Source of the DNA: an uncultured Alistipes sp.
GTDB lineage: Bacteria; Bacteroidota; Bacteroidia; Bacteroidales; Rikenellaceae
DNA length: 62,670 nt
NCBI GenBank assembly: GCA_947364365.1
Contig: CANASP010000012.1
Span: 1 to 62,670, forward strand
Reading direction: 5' to 3'
Below, piece after piece: positions 50,066 to 58,151 of the stretch (positions are counted from its first letter, which is position 1; each line of letters starts with the position of its first letter). The translations under genes were made by a program, and so were the position numbers. A model generated the notes under the pieces. The model searched no databases, was not told the origin of the DNA, and was given only the letters and a program-made list of their open reading frames with translations.

Positions 50066-52072
50066 ATGGCCGACCGGATTCGTCTTCTGCCCGAGATCGT
50101 CGCCAACCAGATCGCCGCGGGCGAGGTGGTCAACCGCCCCGCGTCGGTGGTCAAGGAGATGATGGAGAACGCCATCGACGCCGGGGCGCGCTGCGTGAAG
50201 GTCAACTTCCGCGACGGAGGGCGCGAGCTGATCCAGATCGTCGACGATGGCTGCGGCATGTCGCCCATCGACGCCCGCATGGCCTTCGACCGCCACGCCA
50301 CGAGCAAGATCCGCTCGGTCGACGACATCTATGCGTTGCAGACCTTCGGCTTCCGCGGCGAGGCGCTGGCCTCGATCGCCGCCGTGGCGCAGGTCGAGCT
50401 GCTCACGCGCCAGGAGGAGGACGAGGTGGGCACCGTGACCGAGATCAACGGCGGGCAGTTCGTCTCGCAGCAGCCGGCCATGTGCCCCGTGGGGTCGCAG
50501 TTCTTCGTCCGCAATCTCTTCTACAACGTCCCGGCGCGCCGCCGCTTCCTGGACAAGAGCACCGCGTCGGCCTCGCAGATCCGCACCGAGTTCCAGCGCG
50601 TGGCGTTGTGCAACCCGCAGGTGGCCTTCGAGCTCTACGCCAACGACGCGTCGCTCTACCGTCTTCCGGCGACCACGGCCGCGGGCCGTATCGTCGACGT
50701 GGTGGGGCGCCATATCAAGCAGAACCTGCTGGAGGTGGGGGCCGACACCTCGATCGCCTCGGTCGCGGGCTTCATCGGCCGTCCGGCCGCCGCCAAGCGG
50801 CGCAACGGCGAGCAGTATCTGTTCGTCAACGGCCGCTACTTCAAGAGCTCGTACCTGACGAGCGCCATCCTCAAGGCCTACGAGAAGCTGATCCCCGAGG
50901 GGGCGCAGCCCTCCTATTTCCTCTACCTGGTGTTGGATCCCGCGCGCATCGATGTCAATGTCCATCCGCAGAAGACCGAGGTGAAATTCGCCGACGAGGC
51001 GGCCGTATGGCAGATCGTCAATGCCGCCGTGCGCGAGACGCTGGCCAAGACGGGTGCCGTGCCGATGATGGATTTCGACCGCGACGATGCCGTCGAGATC
51101 CCGGTGCTGGAGCGGGGGGCGGTCTACTCCGAGCCGCGCGCCGTCTCGGACGAGAGCTACAACCCCTTCCGCGAATCCTATATCGACCCCACGGCTCCCG
51201 ATCCCAATGTCGATTTCGCGGGGTTCGACGTCCCCTATGCCGGCGGGCAGACCCTTTCGGATCATGCCGCACCGGCCGACGGTTACTCTCCGGGCGGCCG
51301 GGGAACCGCTGCCGGCGCAGCCCTGCCGACTGTCGGGGTTGCGGCCGGAGCCGAGGAGTTCGAGGAGTTCGTCTCGGCGGGCGACGGTGCGCTGTCGTTC
51401 GACGAAGGGTTCGAACTGCCGTCGGACGACGGGGCCGGCAGCCTCGATTTCATCCCCTCGGAGGCGATGGCCGAGCAGCAGCGGCTGACTCCCGCCGCCG
51501 TGGAGCCCGCCCGCTTCACCGATCCGCTGCCGCTGGGCGGCGGTTATGCGGCGGCGCTGTCGGAGGGCCGGCTCTTCGTGGTCGACCTTCGACGTGCCCG
51601 CGAACGGGTGATCTATGCCGACTGTCTGGCGCTGTCGGGCTGCGGCGCGGCCGCGAGCCAGCAGCTGCTCTTCCCCGAGCGGCTGGAACTCTCGGCCGAC
51701 GAATATGCGCTCGTGGAGGAGCATGCCGTGGAGCTGGCTGCGCTGGGCTTCGACCTGGAGTTCAGGGGCGACGGCGTGGTCGAGGTCAAGGGTTCGCCCG
51801 CCGACCAGCCCGCCGATGCGGTCGACCGCCTGCTCTACGACCTCATTCAGGCCTTCTCCACGCCCGTGCCGCTCTCCGAGCTGCGGCGCGAGCGGATCGC
51901 CGCCGCGATGGCACGCAACGGTGCGCGCGCCGCGCTGCGCAACCTCACGCGCGAGGAGATCGCGGCGCTGCTCGACCGTCTCTCGGCCTCGGGCAATGTC
52001 GCCTTCACCCCCTCGGGCAAGGCCATCCTTACGGAACTGTCCCCCGAGGAGATCCGCGCGCGGCTGGGCTGA
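50066..52072 (+). CDS. mutL: DNA mismatch repair protein MutL
   Basis: 668 residues. N-terminal GHKL ATPase: IRLLPEIVANQIAAGEVVNR, MMENAIDAGA, IVDDGCGM, HATSKI and TFGFRGEALASIA; then DVNVHPQKTEVKF. A long acidic, Gly/Ala/Pro-rich linker (about 360-470) leads to a C-terminal dimerisation domain (about 475-668). The endonuclease motif DQHAxxExxxxE is degenerate here (VVDLRRARERVIYAD) and no CPHGRP-type zinc motif is present (AFTPSGKAIL), so the nuclease activity of many MutL proteins is probably absent. Couples MutS mismatch recognition to downstream repair. Confidence 0.94.
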   Translation: MADRIRLLPEIVANQIAAGEVVNRPASVVKEMMENAIDAGARCVKVNFRDGGRELIQIVDDGCGMSPIDARMAFDRHATSKIRSVDDIYALQTFGFRGEALASIAAVAQVELLTRQEEDEVGTVTEINGGQFVSQQPAMCPVGSQFFVRNLFYNVPARRRFLDKSTASASQIRTEFQRVALCNPQVAFELYANDASLYRLPATTAAGRIVDVVGRHIKQNLLEVGADTSIASVAGFIGRPAAAKRRNGEQYLFVNGRYFKSSYLTSAILKAYEKLIPEGAQPSYFLYLVLDPARIDVNVHPQKTEVKFADEAAVWQIVNAAVRETLAKTGAVPMMDFDRDDAVEIPVLERGAVYSEPRAVSDESYNPFRESYIDPTAPDPNVDFAGFDVPYAGGQTLSDHAAPADGYSPGGRGTAAGAALPTVGVAAGAEEFEEFVSAGDGALSFDEGFELPSDDGAGSLDFIPSEAMAEQQRLTPAAVEPARFTDPLPLGGGYAAALSEGRLFVVDLRRARERVIYADCLALSGCGAAASQQLLFPERLELSADEYALVEEHAVELAALGFDLEFRGDGVVEVKGSPADQPADAVDRLLYDLIQAFSTPVPLSELRRERIAAAMARNGARAALRNLTREEIAALLDRLSASGNVAFTPSGKAILTELSPEEIRARLG

Positions 52073-52118
52073 TTGCCGGCGCCGCTTCAGAAAACCGAAA
52101 ACAGAATCCGATACGATC

Positions 52119-52718
52119 ATGAACAGCAATTTCCAGACCCCTCCGGTCGTCAAGAACCTCATCATCATCAACGTGCTGGTCTACATGGCCACGTCGATGC
52201 TCCCCGTCGGCGGCCTGATCGAGCGCTACTGCGCCCTGTGGGTCGGCCTTCCCTTCTTCCGCGCCTACCAGTTCGTCACCTACATGTTCCTGCATGCCGA
52301 TTTCGAGCACATCTTCTTCAACATGTTCGCCCTGTGGATGTTCGGCCGGCAGCTCGAATGGCGCCTGGGCCAGCGGCGCTTCCTGACCTATTACATGGTC
52401 TGCGGCGTGGGCGCCGCGCTGATCCAGGCGTCGATCGCCTGGGCGATGGCCGCGCCGATGACGCTCGTGGGCGCCTCGGGCGCCGTCATGGGGCTGCTGC
52501 TCGCCTTCGGCGTGCTCTATCCCGATGCGGTCATCATGCTGCTCATCCCGCCCATTCCGATCAAGGCCAAGTGGTTCGTCGTCATCTATGCCGCCATCGA
52601 GTTGCTGCTCGGCTGGCGCGGCGCGGGCAACGTGGCCCATTTCGCCCATGTGGGCGGCATGTTGTGGGGTCTGGCGCTGCTGTGGTGGTGGCGCCGGAGA
52701 GGTGCGATCCGTTTCTGA
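52119..52718 (+). CDS. Rhomboid-family intramembrane serine protease
   Basis: 199 residues with six predicted transmembrane helices. Rhomboid features: FVTYMFLHADFEHIFFNMFA with the oxyanion-hole asparagine/histidine, GRQLEWRLGQRRFLTYY, the catalytic serine in LVGASGAVMGLL and the catalytic histidine in HFAHVGGMLWG. Cleaves transmembrane segments within the inner membrane; substrates unknown. It lies between mutL and an EEP-family gene (3 bases to the next start), probably all one transcript. Confidence 0.92.
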   Translation: MNSNFQTPPVVKNLIIINVLVYMATSMLPVGGLIERYCALWVGLPFFRAYQFVTYMFLHADFEHIFFNMFALWMFGRQLEWRLGQRRFLTYYMVCGVGAALIQASIAWAMAAPMTLVGASGAVMGLLLAFGVLYPDAVIMLLIPPIPIKAKWFVVIYAAIELLLGWRGAGNVAHFAHVGGMLWGLALLWWWRRRGAIRF

Positions 52719-52721
52719 CCC

Positions 52722-53867
52722 ATGAAGGAGTATTACGTCGAATACGGCTCGCGGCCGCGCCGCCGGCGCACGGGTCCCCTGATGCGGCTCGTCGACGGCG
52801 TGCTGACGCTGCTGTCGCTGGGCGTCGCCGCGGCGATGGTCGCCACGTTCCTGGTCCCCCACGTCGATCCCGCGCGGGTGTGGTTCCTTCCGCTGCTGGG
52901 GCTGGCCGCTCCGGCGACCTATGTCGCCACGGTGGTGCTGGCGCTGTGGTGGGTCATCCGCTGGCGGCTGCTGCGCGCCTCGCTGATGATGGCGCTGGTC
53001 GTGGCGGGGCTCTTCCGCGTGTCGCTCTACTACAAGCCCTCGCTGCGCCGCGTCTACGACAGCGAGACGCTCCCCCGCGGCACCTTCAAGGTGATGACCT
53101 ACAACGTGCGCAGCTTCTACGACGATGCGGGCCGAAGCAGCGCGGGCGAGATCCTGCGCCTGATCGGCGAGCAGGACCCCGACGTGGTGTGCCTCCAGGA
53201 GTTCAACGCCCGGCTGGCCGAGAGCGCCGAGGAGTATGCCTGGCTGGAGGAGACCTACCAGAGCACGGCCTTCGGCCGCACGCAGGCGCCCGATTCGCTC
53301 TACGGCGCGCCGCTGCTCATCCTGAGCAAGTACCGCATCCTCCGCTCGGGGGTGACGCTCACCCCCTCGGCCTCGGTGTGGGCCGACGTGGTGATGGGGC
53401 GCGATACGGTGCGCATCTTCAACAATCACCTCCGTTCGACGGCCATCAAGGCCGCCGACGGCGACTACATCTCCTCGCACCGTTTCCTCTCCGACTCGGC
53501 GGGCGACGAGCGGCTGCGGAGCATCGCCACGCGTCTGCGCGACAACAGCGTCCTGCGGGCCGCCCAGGTCGACTCGATCGCCCGGGCCGTCGCTTCGGCG
53601 CGGCGGAGCCGTATCGTCTGCGGCGACTTCAACGACACGCCCTCGTCCTACGTCTACAACCGCATGGCCCGCGGGCTCGACGACGCCTTCCGCGTGTGCG
53701 GGTCCGACTTCTCGCACACCTTCCGCGGTTTCTGGAACATGCTGCGCATCGACTACGTCCTCTGCTCGCCCGACTTCGAGGCGCTCGACTACGAGGTGCT
53801 GCCCGTCACCGCGTCGGACCATCTGCCCGTGGTGGTGCGCCTGCGCAAGACCGCTTCGAACAACTGA
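52722..53867 (+). CDS. Membrane-anchored endonuclease/exonuclease/phosphatase (EEP) family protein
   Basis: 381 residues. Three N-terminal hydrophobic helices (about 22-45, 52-75, 80-100) and then an EEP fold: MTYNVRSFYDD, VVCLQEFNARL, CGDFNDTPSSYVY and the C-terminal ASDHLPVVVRL, giving the metal and catalytic residues (Asn, Glu, Asp/Asn, His). The catalytic domain would face the periplasm. Family members cleave phosphodiesters or phospho-lipids/inositols; this branch is common beside rhomboid genes in Bacteroidetes but has no established substrate. Confidence 0.87.
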   Translation: MKEYYVEYGSRPRRRRTGPLMRLVDGVLTLLSLGVAAAMVATFLVPHVDPARVWFLPLLGLAAPATYVATVVLALWWVIRWRLLRASLMMALVVAGLFRVSLYYKPSLRRVYDSETLPRGTFKVMTYNVRSFYDDAGRSSAGEILRLIGEQDPDVVCLQEFNARLAESAEEYAWLEETYQSTAFGRTQAPDSLYGAPLLILSKYRILRSGVTLTPSASVWADVVMGRDTVRIFNNHLRSTAIKAADGDYISSHRFLSDSAGDERLRSIATRLRDNSVLRAAQVDSIARAVASARRSRIVCGDFNDTPSSYVYNRMARGLDDAFRVCGSDFSHTFRGFWNMLRIDYVLCSPDFEALDYEVLPVTASDHLPVVVRLRKTASNN

Positions 53868-53886
53868 CCTTAAAATCCATAAGACC

Positions 53887-54336
53887 ATGATTCTCGACAC
53901 ACTCGACCACAGCGCCCGCTACGCGAGCCTCCACCCGCGGCTCGCCCGCGCCTTCGAACTCATCGCCTCGACCGACTGGACGGCTCTCGAGCCGGGCATC
54001 CACGAACTGGAGGGACGCGACATCTTCGTCAACGTCATGGAGCGCGAGCTCAAGCTGAAGGCCGATGCCAAGCTGGAGATCCACGACGCCTACATCGACA
54101 TCCAGGTGCTCGTCCGCGGCGAGCGCGAGGCGTTCGGCTGGAGCCCCCGCGCCGTGCTCCGCGAGCCGATCGCACCCTTCGACGCCGAGGCCGACATCCA
54201 GCTCTTCGACGACGAGCCCCAGACCTACTATACGCTCCTTCCCGGCCAGTTCACCATCCTGCTGCCCGAGGACGGCCACGCCCCGATGGTGGGCGAGGGC
54301 GCGGTGCGCAAGATCATCGTCAAGGTGCGGATCTGA
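53887..54336 (+). CDS. YhcH/YjgK/YiaL family protein
   Basis: 149 residues, the usual length. Cupin-like beta-barrel family (DUF386/PF04074) with ELEGRDIFVNVMERELK, LEIHDAYIDIQVLVRG and FTILLPEDGHAPMV. Related E. coli proteins (NanQ/YhcH) act as sugar anomerases, for example on sialic acid; others were once called beta-galactosidase subunit beta. Cytoplasmic. 19 bases after the EEP gene, and closed by a strong convergent terminator. Function inferred from family. Confidence 0.9.
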   Translation: MILDTLDHSARYASLHPRLARAFELIASTDWTALEPGIHELEGRDIFVNVMERELKLKADAKLEIHDAYIDIQVLVRGEREAFGWSPRAVLREPIAPFDAEADIQLFDDEPQTYYTLLPGQFTILLPEDGHAPMVGEGAVRKIIVKVRI

Positions 54337-54386
54337 CCCCTCTGCCGCGCCGTCGCCGGGACATCTCCGTCGCGCCCCGACATGCC

Positions 54387-54424
54387 GAAGGCCCGGAACT
54401 CCTGCCGAGGAGTTCCGGGCCTTC
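54387..54424. terminator. Perfect bidirectional terminator between yhcH-like and ugd genes
   Basis: GAAGGCCCGGAACTCCT (54387-54403), loop GCCG, and the exact complement (54408-54424), a 17-bp stem between convergent genes. Confidence 0.88.
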
Positions 54425-54450
54425 GCTGTTTCGGTCGAGGTCGCGCCTCC

Positions 54451-55773
54451 CTATTTCCCGATCGCGGCGTAGCGCAGCCCCGCGGCCTCGACCTCCGCGC
54501 GGTCGAAGATGTTGCGGCCGTCGACCAGCGCGTCGCCGCGCATCGCCTCGCGCACGCGCGCCCAGTCGGGCATGCGCAGCTCCTTCCATTCGGTCATCAG
54601 CATCACGGCGTCGGCCCCCAGGGCCGCGTCGTACATCGAGGCGGCGTAGACGATCCGTCCGTCGCCGTCGCCCAGGCGGCGCCGGCATTCGTCCATCGCC
54701 ACCGGGTCGTAGAGCCTCAGCCGGGCCCCGGCGTCGAGCAGCGTGCGGATCGCCACCAGCGACGGCGCCTCGCGCATGTCGTCGGTCTCGGGTTTGTAGG
54801 CCAGCCCCCACAGCGCGATGCAGCGCCCTCGGAGGTCGTCGCCCACGAGCGCGCGGAGCTTTCCGACGGGGACGAGTTTCTGCCGCTCGTTGACGCGGTC
54901 GACGGCCTCGACGACCTCCATCGCGTAGCCGTGCTCGCGTCCCGTGCGGGAGAGCGCCTTGACGTCCTTGGGAAAGCACGAGCCGCCGTAGCCGCAGCCG
55001 GCGTAGAGAAACTTGTTGCCGATGCGCGCGTCGGAGCCGATGCCCTGGCGGACGCACTCGACGTCGGCACCCACGCGGTCGCAGAGGTTGGCGATGTCGT
55101 TCATGAACGAGATGCGGGTGGCCAGCATGGCGTTGGCGGCGTATTTGGTCATCTCGGCCGACGGGATATCCATGAACAGCACCCGGAAGTGGTTGATAAG
55201 GAACGGCCGGTAGATGCGTGATAGGAGCGTCCGGGCCCGGTCGCTGTCGACGCCGACGACCACGCGGTCGGGCGACATGAAATCCTTGATCGCGGCCCCC
55301 TCCTTCAGGAATTCGGGGTTGGAGGCGACGTCGAACGCGACCTCGGCGCCGCGCCGGGCGAGCTCCTCCCCGACGGCGGCCCGCACGCGCGCGGCGGTGC
55401 CCACGGGGACCGTGCTCTTGATGACCAGCAGCGTGTAGCGGCGGATCGTGCGGCCGAAGGTGCGGGCGACCTCCACGACGTGGCTCAGGTCGGCCGAACC
55501 GTCCTCGTCGGGCGGCGTGCCGACGGCCGTGAAGACCACCTGCACGCGGTCGATGCACTCCTCCAGCGAGGTGATGAAGTGCAGCCGGCCGGCCGCGGCG
55601 TTGCGCGCCACCAGCGCGTCGAGCCCCGGTTCGTAGATCGGGATGCGTCCCGCGCGCAGCGCCTCGATCTTCTGCCGGTCGATGTCGACGCAGGTGACGT
55701 CGAGCCCCATCTCGGCGAAGCAGGCCCCGGTGACGAGCCCCACGTAGCCCGTGCCTACGATCGCGATCTTCAT
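54451..55773 (-). CDS. ugd: UDP-glucose 6-dehydrogenase
   Basis: 440 residues. N-terminal Rossmann motif (MKIAIVGTGYVGLVTGACFA), substrate and cofactor segments FTAVGTPPDEDGSADL and STVPVGT, the catalytic cysteine in YAGCGYGGSCFPKDVKAL, and WGLAYKPETDDMREAPS. Oxidises UDP-glucose to UDP-glucuronate with two NAD+, supplying precursors for capsule or LPS sugars. Its start overlaps the stop of the upstream flavodiiron gene (ATGA), so the two are translated together. Confidence 0.96.
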   Translation of the reverse strand: MKIAIVGTGYVGLVTGACFAEMGLDVTCVDIDRQKIEALRAGRIPIYEPGLDALVARNAAAGRLHFITSLEECIDRVQVVFTAVGTPPDEDGSADLSHVVEVARTFGRTIRRYTLLVIKSTVPVGTAARVRAAVGEELARRGAEVAFDVASNPEFLKEGAAIKDFMSPDRVVVGVDSDRARTLLSRIYRPFLINHFRVLFMDIPSAEMTKYAANAMLATRISFMNDIANLCDRVGADVECVRQGIGSDARIGNKFLYAGCGYGGSCFPKDVKALSRTGREHGYAMEVVEAVDRVNERQKLVPVGKLRALVGDDLRGRCIALWGLAYKPETDDMREAPSLVAIRTLLDAGARLRLYDPVAMDECRRRLGDGDGRIVYAASMYDAALGADAVMLMTEWKELRMPDWARVREAMRGDALVDGRNIFDRAEVEAAGLRYAAIGK

Positions 55774-56966
55774 CGACGGGCGGCTTTGATCTCGGCGGCC
55801 AGCGTCCGTGCCAGCGCGTCGCAGCGGTCGATGTCGGCGTCGGTGGCCCCCTGCTTCATCTCCACGGCCTCGCCCGTGCACTCCCACTTCATCTGCTGGG
55901 CGAACTCGCCCAGCAGGCGGGCCGCCGTGCCGGCCCACGTGAACGAGCCGAAGCGGGCGAAGCGGCGGCGCGGAATGCCGCGCGCCGACAGCAGGTCGAG
56001 CAGCTGCTTCACGGGCGGGAAGAGGGCGCCGTTGTAGGTGGGGCTGCCGACCAGGAGCGTGTCGTAGCGGAAGATGTCGCGCAGGACCTCCGAGGGCTCG
56101 GCGTAGGAGAGGTTGTAGACCCGGATGGGGCCGACCTGCTCCTCGGCCAGCGTGCGGGCGATGCGCTCGGCCAGCCGCTCGGTGTTGCCGTACATCGAGC
56201 CGTAGGCGATGACCACGCCCGGCTCGGCCTCGTAGCGGCTCATGCGGTCGTAGAGGTCGACGACGCGCGCCGTCTCGCGCTGCCATACGGGGCCGTGCGT
56301 CGGGCAGATCGTGTGGATCGGAAGGCTGCCCAGCTTGGCGAGTGCCTTCTGCACCGGGGCGCCGTACTTGCCCACGATGGCGGCGTAGTAGCGGCGCATC
56401 TCGTCCCAGTAGCGCTCCGTCTCGACCTGCGTGTCGGTGATGCCGCCGTCGAGGGCGCCGAACGTGCCGAAGGCGTCGCCCGAGAAGAGCGTCTGCCGCT
56501 CGGGGCACCACGTAGCCATCGTCTCGGGCCAGTGGACCATGGGGATGAGGTGGAACTGCAACGTCAGGCCCCCCAGGTCGAGCTGCCCGCCGTCGGCCAC
56601 CGTGTGCGCCGGGCAGGCGATGCCGTAGTAGCCCTCGACCATCTGCAACGTCTTGGCGTTGCCCACCAGCCGCATTTCGGGGTAGTGGCGGCGCAGCAGC
56701 GCGATCGACGACGAGTGGTCGGGCTCCATGTGGTTGATGACGAGGTAGTCGACCGGGCGGTCGCCGATCTCGTGGCGGATGTTCTCCAGCAGGCGGCCGC
56801 CGAAGCGCTCCTCCACGGTGTCGATGAGGGCGACCTGCTCGCCCACGGCCAGGTAGCTGTTGTAGGATACCCCCTGCGGCAGGGGCCACAGCCCCTCGAA
56901 ACGGGTCGTCGTGCGGTCGTTGACACCCACATAACGGATGTCGGGCCGGATTTCGGTAATTGCCAT
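55770..56966 (-). CDS. FprA-type flavodiiron protein (A-type flavoprotein)
   Basis: 398 residues from MAITEIRPDIRYVGVND. The N-terminal metallo-beta-lactamase-like domain holds the diiron ligands NHMEPDHSSS (HxExDH), SGDAFGTFG and the histidine in CPTHGPVW; the C-terminal flavodoxin domain binds FMN (VIAYGSMYGNTERLA, VGSPTYNGALFPP, FGSFTWAGTAARL). Reduces O2 to water or NO to N2O using rubredoxin-type electrons, giving protection to an anaerobe. Terminal overlap with ugd is unusual functionally. Upstream sequence on the minus strand is AT-rich but I find no exact consensus promoter. Confidence 0.95.
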   Translation of the reverse strand: MAITEIRPDIRYVGVNDRTTTRFEGLWPLPQGVSYNSYLAVGEQVALIDTVEERFGGRLLENIRHEIGDRPVDYLVINHMEPDHSSSIALLRRHYPEMRLVGNAKTLQMVEGYYGIACPAHTVADGGQLDLGGLTLQFHLIPMVHWPETMATWCPERQTLFSGDAFGTFGALDGGITDTQVETERYWDEMRRYYAAIVGKYGAPVQKALAKLGSLPIHTICPTHGPVWQRETARVVDLYDRMSRYEAEPGVVIAYGSMYGNTERLAERIARTLAEEQVGPIRVYNLSYAEPSEVLRDIFRYDTLLVGSPTYNGALFPPVKQLLDLLSARGIPRRRFARFGSFTWAGTAARLLGEFAQQMKWECTGEAVEMKQGATDADIDRCDALARTLAAEIKAARR

Positions 56967-57034
56967 ATCGTTTGTGTTTTTAGTATTTTCCCGATGGCGA
57001 AGGTACGAATAATTCGGCAAACGGCGTAAAAAAA

Positions 57035-57061
57035 GAGGGCTCCCCATTGCGGGAAGCCCTC
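57035..57061 (-). terminator. Terminator of the susCD-lipoprotein operon
   Basis: GAGGGCT-c-CCC, loop ATTGC, GGG-a-AGCCCTC with one mismatch; on the minus strand it is followed by TTTTTTTACG. It lies 21 bases past the lipoprotein stop. Confidence 0.82.
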
Positions 57062-57082
57062 GTCGTTGCCATGCGATGCGGC

Positions 57083-58111
57083 TTAGAGCGTGCTCTGTCC
57101 GTCGCTCAATACGAGGAACTCCTGAGCCTGCCCGTTGAATACGCGGCCGTCGGCCAGATAGTACTGGAGCGTGAAGAGGAACTCGCGCTCTCCGTCCCAG
57201 AGGCAGGGGAAATCCTCCACGGTCGCACCCTGCGGGTAGCCCAGCGATACCGGGTCGGAAACCATCAGCTTCGTGCCGTCGCTGTCGTCCGAGCCGATGT
57301 ACTGGCTGTCGAGCTTGCAGACCGTGTACCCGTCGAGCTTCTGATCGGGCAGGATCTGGAAGATCAGGTCCACGCCGCCGCCCCAGTTGGCCATGCGGAA
57401 GACGTTGGTGCCCTGCGCGCGCTGGAGAACGATCTCGTCGTCGGCGCCTTCCCACCAGAAGTTGTAGTAATAGGTGGCCGTCTGGACCATCGGCTTGCCG
57501 TCGGGCCCCACGACGTAGTCGGCCTCCGTGAGGTCATTGGACAGCAGTTTCGAGGGATCCTTGAGAATGTAGCAGTTGAGCCAGTTGAGCGTCACGGTGG
57601 CCGACAGCTTCACCGAGCTGTACTTGCCCTCGATCTGCGCCGCCGAGGCACGCGTGGCGGCCTGCTTGGCGGGAAGCCCGTCGGGCGCGGGAGCGCCGAT
57701 CGTTACGAGTCGGGCCTCGCTTTCGGCCGTCGGTACGGAGAGCGTGAGCGAGTAGGTCGCGCCGATGGCGAAGTCCTGGACGTTCTTGACTGTCACGGGA
57801 ATCTTCACCGAGAATTCGCCCTCCTGGAAGACGACGGTCTGGGGAACTTCGAAGAACCGTGCGGCGGTGCTCTTCGCCGTGAGATCCACGGCCAGCATCC
57901 CTGCGGCGTTCTGGCGGTAGAGGACGACGTCGACCGTCTGGTCGCCGGTGGTGTTGGCCTCGAAGGAGTGGGACAGGGTGTTCTGCACGAAATAGGCGCT
58001 CTTCGCATCCTCTCCGGCGGGGTCGAAGGTCGTGACGATCTGATCCTGGTCGCAACCGGCCGCAGCCAGAAGGATCGTCGCCGCGCAAAGCGATTTTATG
58101 ATGTTTTTCAT
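57083..58111 (-). CDS. SusCD-associated surface lipoprotein, unknown glycan-binding type
   Basis: 342 residues. The signal peptide ends in a lipobox (LLAAAGCDQDQ). Residues ~55-125 look like a beta-sandwich of the DUF1735/cadherin-like type often found in SusE/SGBP-like proteins (ARFFEVPQTVVFQEGEFSVK), and the C-terminal half is beta- and aromatic-rich (YYYNFWWEGADDEI). Not recognised at family level with certainty. Third gene of the SusC-SusD operon, 40 bases after susD; it probably helps capture the glycan or peptide imported by the pair. No hydrolase is adjacent inside the window. Confidence 0.75.
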   Translation of the reverse strand: MKNIIKSLCAATILLAAAGCDQDQIVTTFDPAGEDAKSAYFVQNTLSHSFEANTTGDQTVDVVLYRQNAAGMLAVDLTAKSTAARFFEVPQTVVFQEGEFSVKIPVTVKNVQDFAIGATYSLTLSVPTAESEARLVTIGAPAPDGLPAKQAATRASAAQIEGKYSSVKLSATVTLNWLNCYILKDPSKLLSNDLTEADYVVGPDGKPMVQTATYYYNFWWEGADDEIVLQRAQGTNVFRMANWGGGVDLIFQILPDQKLDGYTVCKLDSQYIGSDDSDGTKLMVSDPVSLGYPQGATVEDFPCLWDGEREFLFTLQYYLADGRVFNGQAQEFLVLSDGQSTL

Positions 58112-58151
58112 GTTCGAAATCTTTTATCGTTAAAAATCTCCGTTCACGTCC

